Below the pieces are notes generated by a model. The model worked only from the letters and a program-made list of their open reading frames with translations, made no database searches and had not been told where the DNA came from. Source: an uncultured Tidjanibacter sp. (GTDB lineage: Bacteria; Bacteroidota; Bacteroidia; Bacteroidales; Rikenellaceae). From it: a stretch of DNA of 20,456 nt. The stretch is taken from positions 1 through 20,456 of the forward strand of contig CAKUKW010000013.1 of assembly GCA_934663885.1 (NCBI GenBank), read 5' to 3'. Position 1 is the first letter of the stretch. The number at the start of each line of letters is the position of its first letter. Positions 1-7,257 of this stretch are shown here, one piece after another. Position numbers and translations under genes: made by a program.

Positions 1-1044
1 GTTCGTGAGGATCATTATCTTGATTCCCCTTACTGAATTAGCTTCTGCATTGATATCTTCGCCCGTAATGGCTATTGCCCTGTCGATCATCTCCAGTGCC
101 TCGGCATGTTGATAACGGACGTTCAATATATGTGCCCTTGCCTTGTAAACGGTAAGCCTGGAAGGGGGGCTGGCCATATAGGGTTCCAGTTTTTCGCAAT
201 AGAGTTCGGCCTTGTCATAATCGCCCGTTTGGATATACAGGCGGACATAGATGCGCCAGAGGTTCCCCCACAGGGAAGGTATGGCATTGCCGGCGGAGGT
301 TTCGTAACGGTGGCTCGCATTTTCCAACTCGGCGGACGCTTCGAGGGCCTCGTCGTAGCGTTCGAGGGTTATAAGTGTCTGACACAGGTTATACCATGCG
401 GAGGTCAGTTCGTTGAGCATATCTTCGGTGCCGCTGAGCATTGCGGTAGACTGCCTGAGATATTTTTCAGCCTCTTCGTACCGGCTCTGTGCCTGATAGG
501 CTTTAGCCATAGTAAGCAGCGCGACGCCCATCCCATCTTTGTCCTGCCGCTTTTTGGCCCGTCCGTACATATCTCCGGAGGTCCGTACGGCACCGTCGAA
601 ATCCCCCGCGCTGAGGTAAGCCGTGACAACGAGGTTTCCCGCCATATAGTAATGTTTCCATGATTCCACCTCTTCGATGAAGCCGAGGTATTCTGGGGCG
701 AGTTCGATCACCCGGCCGTATTGCCTCCGGTTGTAAAGATGGATAAGCTTGTTTATCCTCGAAAGCGCACGATAGCCAACGTTGTCCTGCTTGAGGGCCT
801 CGGCATCCATATCGTCGTAAATTGTAAACAGGGTATCCGTTTTAAGGTCGTCGTTACATATCGAATAGAGGTCGGCAAGCCGCATATAGCTTTTCAGCCT
901 GTCGATTCCTTCCGTACCGTCGATGGCTCCGCGCAGCGAGTCCTGTTTGTGCCGGTTATCCGGTTGCGTTCGCGCGACGAACGGCAACAGTAGAAATAAT
1001 ACTGTTAGCAATAGAAATCGCAAGGTGGGTCGAGACAGGTGCAT
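1..1044 (-). CDS. Exported TPR-repeat protein, N-terminal part (cut by window edge)
   Basis: An uninterrupted reading frame starts at the ATG complementary to 1042-1044 and is still open at base 1, giving 348 residues. The N-terminus (MHLSR, then a hydrophobic core at about residues 8-23, then VARTQ) looks like a Sec signal peptide cleaved near residue 27. The rest is helical with TPR-like spacing. Clear repeats are near 134-165, 178-203 (AYQAQSRYEEAEKYL), 215-242 (TLERYDEALEAS), 262-290 (TGDYDKAELY) and 300-326. In Bacteroidota, exported TPR arrays of this kind often form the sensor half of a membrane histidine kinase or a LuxR-type regulator, but the C-terminus is outside the window, so that role is only a guess. 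Upstream there is a weak TACTTTTA -7 match and no clear ribosome site. The fabD terminator lies between this gene and fabD, so it is probably a separate transcript. Confidence 0.8.
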   Translation of the reverse strand, partial: MHLSRPTLRFLLLTVLFLLLPFVARTQPDNRHKQDSLRGAIDGTEGIDRLKSYMRLADLYSICNDDLKTDTLFTIYDDMDAEALKQDNVGYRALSRINKLIHLYNRRQYGRVIELAPEYLGFIEEVESWKHYYMAGNLVVTAYLSAGDFDGAVRTSGDMYGRAKKRQDKDGMGVALLTMAKAYQAQSRYEEAEKYLRQSTAMLSGTEDMLNELTSAWYNLCQTLITLERYDEALEASAELENASHRYETSAGNAIPSLWGNLWRIYVRLYIQTGDYDKAELYCEKLEPYMASPPSRLTVYKARAHILNVRYQHAEALEMIDRAIAITGEDINAEANSVRGIKIMILTN

Positions 1045-1118
1045 TACTTTTGTTTTAGATTAGGGTCGTGATGCGCGCATAAAAGTAAGAAAAATATAGG
1101 GAACGGACAGTACGGGAT

Positions 1119-1141
1119 AAAAACGACCCCGTTTTCGGGGG
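1119..1141 (-). terminator. Rho-independent terminator after fabD
   Basis: On the minus strand a CCCCG / CGGGG stem with an AAAA loop (1127-1140) is followed by TCG and a run of five T (complement of 1119-1123). It lies about 35 bp past the fabD stop codon, in the correct orientation. Confidence 0.6.
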
Positions 1142-1174
1142 CCGGAACCGTTTTAAAGGTTATATTTCATTAGA

Positions 1175-2059
1175 TCAAAGCGACTGTTTCGATTCGGCCT
1201 CCACTTCCGGAGCTATCTTTTTGACCAGTCCCTGGAGTACCGCGCCCGGCCCGAGTTCTACGAATTTGCCGGCTCCGTCGGCAACCATGTTCCTAACGGT
1301 TTGAGTCCAGCGTACAGGTGCGGTGAGCTGCGCGATGAGGTTTTGCTTTATTTCGGAAGGATCGGTGTGAGGCTTGGCGTCCGCGTTTTGGTAAACAGGG
1401 CAGCGCGGAGGGACTATAACGGCCTCCTCTATGGCCATTTGGAGCTCTTCCCTTGCAGGCTCCATGAGGGGGGAGTGGAAGGCCCCGCCAACGCTCAGTT
1501 TCATGGCCCTTTTTGCTCCGGCTTCCTTGAGGGTAACGCACGCCGCGTCGACGCTTTCGTGGCTGCCCGAAATGACTAGCTGCCCGGGACAGTTGTAGTT
1601 TGCAGCTACTACCACGCCGTCGGTAGCCGCACATATCTGTTCTACTTTGTCGTCGTCGAGGCCCAGTACGGCCGCCATTGTCGAGGGATTCATTTCACAA
1701 GCCTTCTGCATCGCAAGTGCCCGTTTCGAGACCAGCGTAAGGCCTTCCTCGAAACTAAGCGCCCCGCACGCCGTGAGTGCGCTGAATTCACCCAGTGAAT
1801 GCCCGGCAACCATGTCCGGATCGAATCCGGCACCAAGGCATTTGGCGAGTATGACCGAGTGGAGGAAAATAGCAGGCTGGGTTACTTTTGTCTGGCGCAG
1901 GTCCTCATCCGTTCCGCCGAACATGATGTCGGTAATACGGAAACCGAGTATATTATTGGCCTGTTCGAACATTTCCCTGGCTTCGGGAAAGTTGTCATAA
2001 AGGTCTTTGCCCATCCCTGAGAACTGGGCTCCCTGGCCCGGAAAAACAAATGCTTTCAT
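1175..2059 (-). CDS. fabD: Malonyl-CoA:ACP transacylase FabD
   Basis: This 294-residue protein should transfer malonyl groups from CoA to acyl carrier protein, supplying the extender unit of type II fatty acid synthesis in the cytoplasm. The family signatures are present: FPGQGAQ near residues 6-12 (oxyanion-hole Gln), the nucleophile motif GHSLGE with Ser88, Arg113 in the position that binds the malonyl carboxylate, and the catalytic His195 in AFHSPLM. The length is normal for FabD. The ATG at 2057-2059 is preceded by an AGAGAG stretch that could act as a ribosome site and by a good Bacteroidota-type promoter. It stands alone here, with its own terminator, and is not in a fab cluster. No sign of truncation. 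Confidence 0.96.
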   Translation of the reverse strand: MKAFVFPGQGAQFSGMGKDLYDNFPEAREMFEQANNILGFRITDIMFGGTDEDLRQTKVTQPAIFLHSVILAKCLGAGFDPDMVAGHSLGEFSALTACGALSFEEGLTLVSKRALAMQKACEMNPSTMAAVLGLDDDKVEQICAATDGVVVAANYNCPGQLVISGSHESVDAACVTLKEAGAKRAMKLSVGGAFHSPLMEPAREELQMAIEEAVIVPPRCPVYQNADAKPHTDPSEIKQNLIAQLTAPVRWTQTVRNMVADGAGKFVELGPGAVLQGLVKKIAPEVEAESKQSL

Positions 2060-2094
2060 ATCTCTCTTTTTAAAGTGTTATCACGTTCACAGCG

Positions 2095-2125
2095 CAAATG
2101 TATGCAAAATTTATATTCGTGCCAA
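2095..2125 (-). promoter_or_regulatory. Bacteroidota-type promoter for fabD
   Basis: On the minus strand, TACATTTG (complement of 2095-2102) matches the Bacteroidota -7 consensus TAnnTTTG. TTGG (complement of 2122-2125) lies 19 bases upstream, close to the -33 TTTG element. The fabD ATG is 35 bp downstream. Confidence 0.6.
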
Positions 2126-2212
2126 TTTAGCGCGCCAACTTAAAAATACGATATTTAAAAAGGGAGCCGTTCCCGGTATCGTGCCCTGAACCTTCCGGAG
2201 CCCCAATCAGAA

Positions 2213-2243
2213 AATAAGCCGTCCCGGTAAAGGACGGCTTATT
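2213..2243 (-). terminator. Terminator after the astacin-like lipoprotein gene
   Basis: A perfect 12-bp inverted repeat (2213-2224 and 2232-2243) encloses a 7-base loop. On the minus strand the second arm runs into TTATTTT, so the hairpin reads as an intrinsic terminator for the gene ending at 2298. The rest of 2060-2297 holds the fabD promoter and nothing else I can identify. Confidence 0.65.
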
Positions 2244-2297
2244 GGGACTGCGGGCCGCGGCTGTTCAATATGTGTTTCATCGGGCCGCGAAGGCGTT

Positions 2298-3773
2298 TTA
2301 ATGCATAATAATTTCGTTAATATCCACGGTCCAGTAGGTTTGTTCCAGGACGATGGGATCGAGGAGGGTTATTTCACTTTCCTCCAGAGGTGTTCTTTCT
2401 TCTAAATTGTAAAGAGGCCTGTACCAATAGGTATTAGAAAGCACATAATCCGAAGCAGGGCCCTCAAGGAGGTCGTCTTCGACAACTTCCACGACCTGTA
2501 TGCTGCCGATACCGCTGGAATAATCCGTCATCTTATACTTCCTTGCCACGAATATATAATTCCTTTCGAAGTTTGTAATGGGGATTGTAAAGTTTTCGTC
2601 AGCCCAGAATTTGACCCTGTTAGTGTAAATCCGGTTGTCTTTGGTCGACGGCAGCATGGTCGTCACCAACTGGGGATACACATGCTGCACGGCCTGCACA
2701 TCGATGTCGATATAATTGCTCATGGGGGCTTTGTCGTTAACGACGCTGGCCGTTATCCTGTGCACGCCGGGCATATTGAAAGTGGCGGTGGTCCTTTCGG
2801 CGTTCGTAGCCAGCAGGGCGACGGTTCCGTTGGGATAAGTGATAGAGAAGTTAAACCTGGGGTTTGTGCATGAGGGGCTGATATATTCGGCCCAGATTCC
2901 CCTGGTTTCGCCCTCTTTTACTATCGGATTCCAGCCCTCGAGGTAAAAAACTTCCAGGGTTTTGGTGTATTCCGAATAGAGGTACCGTACCGCGTCGATG
3001 TCCCTGGCGGAAAGACCGGTCGTATTCGGTGTCCAAACCGTTCCGTCGAGCTTGGTCATAGTGGGCAGGCCGTTGAACGAATACAGATAAGGGCTGTGAA
3101 GCATTATAGAGCCGAAATCGAATTCGCCGTATTTGATGCCTTCAGTGACTATTCCGAAATAAAGGGTATCCCATCCCGGTATCGTGTTTGCGGGGTTTAT
3201 GCGGATATGGCTGTCCCTGTCGAAACGCGAGTGTTCATCTATCAGCCCTACCGTGTGCCCGAGCAGGTGTATGATGTCGCCTAATGTCGAGCCGGGAGTG
3301 ATCTGGAGAAGTTGCTGCCCTGTCGCCCGCCCGAGATGGGACATCGGGATCATGCCGTTATAGAGGCTTATTTTAACATAATCCGGTTGGTTGGTCCTTT
3401 CCACGAATGTAATGTCGGTGTATGTCTCCCAGTGCTGCATTGCCCTGCGGAGCAAGGTATTGTCGGAAATACCGCCGGGGGAATACGCTGATGCGTCGAC
3501 GTATATGACACCGTTCGGCCATGTCCTGACATAGTCGTTGGTTATATACGCCCTGGTGCCCATGCCGTCCAGCATTTCCAACTGGTTCAGGTTCAGGATC
3601 ACATCGCCGCAAACGTAGAGGCCATCGATTTTCTCGACCTGGATGCCGCTTTGCAAGGTTATGATCTCTTTTGCAGGAATATCCTGCATTCCAGGGACGG
3701 TATTTCCCTGATCCGCCGTATTACATGCAGACAGCATAAATAGGAGCGGTACGAAAAGTAGAAGCTTTTTCAT
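2298..3773 (-). CDS. Astacin-like (M12A) lipoprotein with a degenerate active site
   Basis: This 491-residue protein begins with a lipoprotein signal (MKKLLLF...LSAC, lipidated Cys17), so it should be anchored in a membrane of the envelope. Residues about 85-265 resemble astacin metallopeptidases: YIVDASAY-like start region, a metzincin-type helix at 169-187 reading HLLGHTVGLIDEHSRFDRD, and a Met-turn region at 221-229 (GSIMLHSPY) followed by NGLPTMT. The canonical motif is HExxHxxGxxHE with SxMHY. Here the catalytic Glu is Leu170, the third zinc His is Asp179, and the Met-turn Tyr is lost. Codons were read from the DNA: CAC CTG CTC GGG CAC, then GAT GAA CAC. The flanking residues (EHSRFDRD) are well kept, so this looks like a fold retained without normal catalysis. 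Residues about 270-491 are beta-rich, possibly Ig-like, with no recognised domain. It is transcribed alone. Confidence 0.75.
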   Translation of the reverse strand: MKKLLLFVPLLFMLSACNTADQGNTVPGMQDIPAKEIITLQSGIQVEKIDGLYVCGDVILNLNQLEMLDGMGTRAYITNDYVRTWPNGVIYVDASAYSPGGISDNTLLRRAMQHWETYTDITFVERTNQPDYVKISLYNGMIPMSHLGRATGQQLLQITPGSTLGDIIHLLGHTVGLIDEHSRFDRDSHIRINPANTIPGWDTLYFGIVTEGIKYGEFDFGSIMLHSPYLYSFNGLPTMTKLDGTVWTPNTTGLSARDIDAVRYLYSEYTKTLEVFYLEGWNPIVKEGETRGIWAEYISPSCTNPRFNFSITYPNGTVALLATNAERTTATFNMPGVHRITASVVNDKAPMSNYIDIDVQAVQHVYPQLVTTMLPSTKDNRIYTNRVKFWADENFTIPITNFERNYIFVARKYKMTDYSSGIGSIQVVEVVEDDLLEGPASDYVLSNTYWYRPLYNLEERTPLEESEITLLDPIVLEQTYWTVDINEIIMH

Positions 3774-4155
3774 AAAAAGGTAATTTAAATGTTAGGTTAA
3801 CAGAATGACAATACGATGGAAGGTTCCCGAGGAATCCCAAGGTATCTCAATAACTCTCTCTTTGCGAAAATACACAAAATTATCTTGCGTAAGACATTGA
3901 TTATCAGAAATTAATATGCTGTTTGGCTTTATTTTTACCGCATTTGGCTTTTGGTGTGAAATACTTCGTCTCTTGTCATCTCACGACGATTCCAGGAAAT
4001 GTATTTTTGAGAAATTGTTAATAAAATGGTGTGTCCGGGAATAGGATTTTACGGCTATTTTTGCTAAAATTGCAGGATTTTAATTAAGAGTTTGTTTAAA
4101 CTGACTCTTGGGCATGCCATCCTTTCCCTTAATTCACTAGAATAGCCGGTTTAAA
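3774..4155. other. Divergent intergenic region between lipoprotein gene and plsC
   Basis: This 382-bp stretch has no convincing gene. It must hold the start signals for two divergent genes. Candidate -7 boxes are TAATTTTG on the minus strand (complement of 3875-3882, toward the lipoprotein gene) and TATTTTTG on the plus strand (4056-4063, toward plsC). Neither has a matching -33 element at 19 bases, so both are weak. A 9-bp direct repeat TTTGGCTTT occurs at 3922-3930 and 3943-3951, 21 bp apart, which is about two helical turns. Confidence 0.4.
4086..4109. repeat. 24-bp near-palindrome upstream of plsC
   Basis: AAGAGT (4086-4091) and ACTCTT (4104-4109) are inverted arms around the 8-bp palindrome GTTTAAAC (4094-4101). 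The site lies about 46 bp before the plsC ATG, in a place where an operator or a small leader hairpin could act. No T-run follows it, so it is not an obvious terminator. Confidence 0.4.
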
Positions 4156-4899
4156 ATGCTTACAGCCATTGTGTCCATATTGTTCTATGCCGTGGTGCTG
4201 GTGTGGTCGCTTGCGGTTTTCGCCGTCATGCTGGTACTGTTTGTTTTTACGGCGCCTTTCGACCGTGAGAGGATAGTCCTGCACGCCGTTTCGCGAATGT
4301 GGGCCAGGAGCCTTTTCATGTTTAACCCGCTGTGGAAAGTTAAGGTTTACGGCAGGGAGAATATAGATCCGTCGAAGGCGTATGTGATAACCGTGAACCA
4401 CCAGTCTTTCCTCGATATTCCGCTGATGTATGCCCTGCACGGGATAAATTTCAAATGGGTGGCCAAGACATGGGTTTACAGGATACCGCTGTTCGGCGCA
4501 GTTATGTGGCTCCACGGCGATATCACCGTAAGCGAAAAAGGCTCCGTCAGGATGACCAAGGTGATGATGGACAGGGGTAAAAAACACCTTTCAGCAGGTA
4601 CCTCGGTCATTATTTTCCCGGAAGGGACCCGCAGCAAGGATGGCGAAATACACCGCTTCAAGGATGGGGCTTTCACCCTGGCGAGAGAGGCCGGTGTGCC
4701 GGTTCTTCCGTGCGTTATAAGCGGCGCAAAGGATTATCTTAACGGCTGGCGGGTGCGTAAAAACGTGTTCGAAATAAGTATTATGCCTCCTGTGCCGTCC
4801 CAAACGGTGAAAGAAACTCCGGCACGCGAGTTGAAGGAAGAGGTCAGGGAAAAATCCGTTGCCGAACTTGCAAAGCTGCGGGAAATGGGGCAGCAATAA
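4156..4899 (+). CDS. plsC: 1-acyl-sn-glycerol-3-phosphate acyltransferase (PlsC family)
   Basis: This 247-residue enzyme should acylate lysophosphatidic acid at sn-2 to make phosphatidic acid, at the inner face of the cytoplasmic membrane. A hydrophobic N-terminal segment (about residues 3-33) provides a membrane anchor. The acyltransferase signatures are intact: NHQSFLD with the catalytic His82 and Asp87 (H-x4-D), and the substrate-binding FPEGTRS at 154-160, followed by RFKDGAF. The length is typical of the family. The ATG at 4156 is the first in frame and sits after a 24-bp near-palindrome. There is no strong ribosome site, as is usual in this phylum. No partner gene is co-oriented closely enough to be sure of an operon; parE starts 84 bp downstream past an AT-rich repeat. 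Related PlsC-fold enzymes can acylate other substrates, so exact specificity is inferred. Confidence 0.92.
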   Translation: MLTAIVSILFYAVVLVWSLAVFAVMLVLFVFTAPFDRERIVLHAVSRMWARSLFMFNPLWKVKVYGRENIDPSKAYVITVNHQSFLDIPLMYALHGINFKWVAKTWVYRIPLFGAVMWLHGDITVSEKGSVRMTKVMMDRGKKHLSAGTSVIIFPEGTRSKDGEIHRFKDGAFTLAREAGVPVLPCVISGAKDYLNGWRVRKNVFEISIMPPVPSQTVKETPARELKEEVREKSVAELAKLREMGQQ

Positions 4900-4924
4900 T
4901 TATGAATTATAAATTATGAATTAT
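4898..4924. repeat. Short AT-rich tandem repeat after plsC
   Basis: AATTATGAATTAT occurs twice (4898-4910 and 4912-4924) with a 14-bp period, starting inside the plsC stop codon. Units of this type are often intergenic simple repeats. It has no coding potential, and the remaining bases up to parE show no clear promoter. Confidence 0.6.
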
Positions 4925-4983
4925 TATCGGCAAGAGGGAAGGACTGATTCATAATTTTAACTCGTAATCCTGGATTGAATATA

Positions 4984-6855
4984 ATGAGCGATAACATAAA
5001 TAAAAGTAACTATTCGGACGACAGCATCCAGACGCTGCAATGGAACGAGCATATCAGGCAGAGGCCGGGTATGTACGTTGGGCGTTTCGGCGACGGCAGC
5101 CAGCCCGACGACGGGATGTACGTCCTTATCAAGGAAGTGATGGACAACGCCATCGACGAATATTCGATGGGGTTCGGCAAGGCCGTAGAGATAACGATAG
5201 ACGGCAGGCGGGTGACCATTCGCGACTACGGGCGCGGGATACCGCTGAACAAGCTGGCCGACGCGGTGTCGAAGATGAATACCGGCGGAAAGTTCGAGGA
5301 CAGCACCACTTTCCGCAAGTCGGTGGGCTTGAATGGCGTAGGCGTTAAGGCCGTGAACGCGCTTTCGATGGAATTCACCGTACGCAGCGTGCGGGAAGGC
5401 CGGGCCCGGACCGTGACTTTTTCGCGCGGGGTGGAGGTTTCCGACCGATGGGAAGAGGGTGTTGCGGACAAGAACGGCACGTGCGTTAGCTTCGTGCCCG
5501 ATGACGACCCCAAGATATTCGGTGAGTACGACTACAATTACGAGTTCGTGGAGCCCATGTTCCAGCGTTATTCGTACCTCAACCCGGGGCTGACCGTAAA
5601 ATTCAACGACAAGACTTTTATATCGAAGAACGGCCTTCTCGACCTGCTGAACGACAACCTTGCCGAGGAGCCGCTTTATCCTCCGATACACCTTACCGGC
5701 GAAGACATAGAGGTCGTCATAACGCACGGTACGGGCTACGGCGAAAGTTACTATTCTTTCGTGAACGGGCAGTATACGACGCTTGGCGGTACCCACCAGG
5801 CCGCATTCCGCGAGGCGGTGGCCAAGACCGTGAAAGATTTTTATAAGAAAGACTATGACCCTTCCGATGTGCGTACGTCGATAATAGCCGCCGTAAGTAT
5901 AAAGGTTGACAATCCTCAGTTCGAAAACCAGCCGAAGACAAAGTTCGGCTCGAAAGATATGGCCGACGGAGGGCCTTCGGTGCGTTCATTCATAATGGAC
6001 TTCGTAAAAGAAGAGCTCGACAACTACCTGCATAAGCATCCGGAAACCGCGGACATACTTGGAAAGAAGGTGGCGGCTAACGAAAAGGAGCGGAAGGCTA
6101 TTTCGGGCGTGCAGAAGAAAGCCAGGGAGATGGCAAAGAAGGTGAGCCTCAATAATAAGAAACTGCGAGACTGCAAGATACACCTTACGGACGAGAAGAA
6201 CGAGCGTAAAATGGAGACCATGATCTTCATTACGGAGGGTAATTCGGCCAGCGGCTCGATAACCAAGAGCCGCGACGTGCAGACGCAGGCGGTGTTTTCC
6301 CTGCGCGGGAAGCCGCTCAACAGCTACGGCCTCACGAAGAGGGTGGTGTACGAGAACGAGGAGTTCAACCTGTTGCAGGCGGCCCTCAATATAGAGGACG
6401 ACATGGCCAACCTGCGGTACAATAAGGTCATTATAGCGACCGACGCCGACGTGGACGGTATGCATATCCGTATGCTTATAATGACGTTCTTCCTGCAGTT
6501 CTTCCCCGACGTGATAAGGCAGAACCACCTTTTCGTGCTGCAGACCCCCCTTTTCAGGGTCAGGAACAAGAAGGAAACGATATATTGCTACAGCGAGGAG
6601 GAGAAACAGAAGGCCATGAAGAAGGTGGGCGCCAATCCGGAGATAACCCGTTTCAAGGGCCTGGGTGAAATTTCGGCTGATGAATTCGCCGCGTTCATAG
6701 GCCCGGCCATGAGGCTCGAGCCGGTGCGCCTGACGAAAGACGATCCGATACACGATATGCTGGAGTTTTATATGGGCAAGAATACCCCCGACAGGCAGGG
6801 TTTCATTATGGGTAACCTGCGCGTCGAGGCCGATTATGTGGACGAACTGTATTAG
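4984..6855 (+). CDS. parE: DNA topoisomerase IV subunit B (ParE)
   Basis: This 623-residue ATPase subunit pairs with ParC to decatenate and relax DNA. The GHKL ATPase domain has Glu51 and Asn55 in [10 protein letters not shown], Asp81 in DYGRGIP, and the lid motif [13 protein letters not shown] at 115-127. A transducer domain follows, then the Toprim domain with metal ligands Glu418 (TEG) and Asp487/Asp489/Asp491 (DADVDG), and the RFKGLGE motif. Position 420, normally Asp in EGDSA, is Asn here (codon AAT). I chose the ATG at 4984; an in-frame TTG nine bases upstream is less likely. There is no GyrB-type Toprim insertion, and the small protein plus parC follow on the same strand, which favours topo IV over gyrase. 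Confidence 0.93.
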   Translation: MSDNINKSNYSDDSIQTLQWNEHIRQRPGMYVGRFGDGSQPDDGMYVLIKEVMDNAIDEYSMGFGKAVEITIDGRRVTIRDYGRGIPLNKLADAVSKMNTGGKFEDSTTFRKSVGLNGVGVKAVNALSMEFTVRSVREGRARTVTFSRGVEVSDRWEEGVADKNGTCVSFVPDDDPKIFGEYDYNYEFVEPMFQRYSYLNPGLTVKFNDKTFISKNGLLDLLNDNLAEEPLYPPIHLTGEDIEVVITHGTGYGESYYSFVNGQYTTLGGTHQAAFREAVAKTVKDFYKKDYDPSDVRTSIIAAVSIKVDNPQFENQPKTKFGSKDMADGGPSVRSFIMDFVKEELDNYLHKHPETADILGKKVAANEKERKAISGVQKKAREMAKKVSLNNKKLRDCKIHLTDEKNERKMETMIFITEGNSASGSITKSRDVQTQAVFSLRGKPLNSYGLTKRVVYENEEFNLLQAALNIEDDMANLRYNKVIIATDADVDGMHIRMLIMTFFLQFFPDVIRQNHLFVLQTPLFRVRNKKETIYCYSEEEKQKAMKKVGANPEITRFKGLGEISADEFAAFIGPAMRLEPVRLTKDDPIHDMLEFYMGKNTPDRQGFIMGNLRVEADYVDELY

Positions 6856-6911
6856 GGAGTCGATAGAACCCCTGGAAAAACTCGATTAAAGTTTACTGTA
6901 AAGTATCTAAG

Positions 6912-6919
6912 TAAGTTTG
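6912..6919 (+). promoter_or_regulatory. Possible -7 promoter box upstream of the small protein and parC
   Basis: TAAGTTTG matches the Bacteroidota -7 consensus TAnnTTTG. The nearest -33-like element, TTTA at 6892-6895, is only 16 bases upstream, so the match is partial. If used, transcription would begin near 6926 and give a leader of about 70 bases before the ATG at 6998. This supports that ATG over the in-frame TTG at 6917. Confidence 0.4.
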
Positions 6920-6997
6920 GCAAAGATGTTGTTTGAGTATTATCAACAGTGGCCGCCTTATTTATTAAAATATTTTATAAACTTAAATCTGAGTATT

Positions 6998-7207
6998 ATG
7001 CTAAAGGAGAAATTTGAGGAATTGAGTCCCGGGGAACAGCTCGAAGTGGCTAAGAATTTTGAAAGCAACGGCATTACCGAAGGCACGTACGGCGCCGAGG
7101 ATGCCAACGAGTCTTACAGGCGCGACGAAAACGGCCTGGAAGAAATGGAAGACCCTTCCGAGACAGGTGGCTATGCGCCAGGGAAAGGGCCGCACAGGAA
7201 ACGATAA
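6998..7207 (+). CDS. Small acidic hypothetical protein between parE and parC
   Basis: I do not recognise this 69-residue protein. It starts MLKEKFEELSPGEQLEVAKN, a probable amphipathic helix over about residues 1-22, and then becomes hydrophilic and probably disordered, rich in Glu, Asp, Gly and Asn (EGTYGAEDANESYRRDENG). It ends in a basic tail, PGKGPHRKR. It has no Cys, no signal peptide and no membrane segment, so it is likely cytoplasmic. The frame can be extended upstream to a TTG at 6917, but the ATG at 6998 gives a sensible soluble protein and sits downstream of the candidate promoter. parC begins 50 bp after its stop, so the two are probably cotranscribed. A role with topo IV is suggested only by position. 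Confidence 0.6.
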   Translation: MLKEKFEELSPGEQLEVAKNFESNGITEGTYGAEDANESYRRDENGLEEMEDPSETGGYAPGKGPHRKR

Positions 7208-7257
7208 TTACAGGGGCCGGCGATTCCGGTTCCCATTGATAAGGATAAACTGCCTTA

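Noticed and set aside
106..993. Plus-strand frames at the left edge
   Set aside because: They lie opposite the continuous minus-strand TPR protein, whose repeat pattern and signal peptide are far more protein-like.
4957..6753. Two long minus-strand frames opposite parE
   Set aside because: Both are antisense to well-conserved ATPase and Toprim coding sequence and show no motif of their own.
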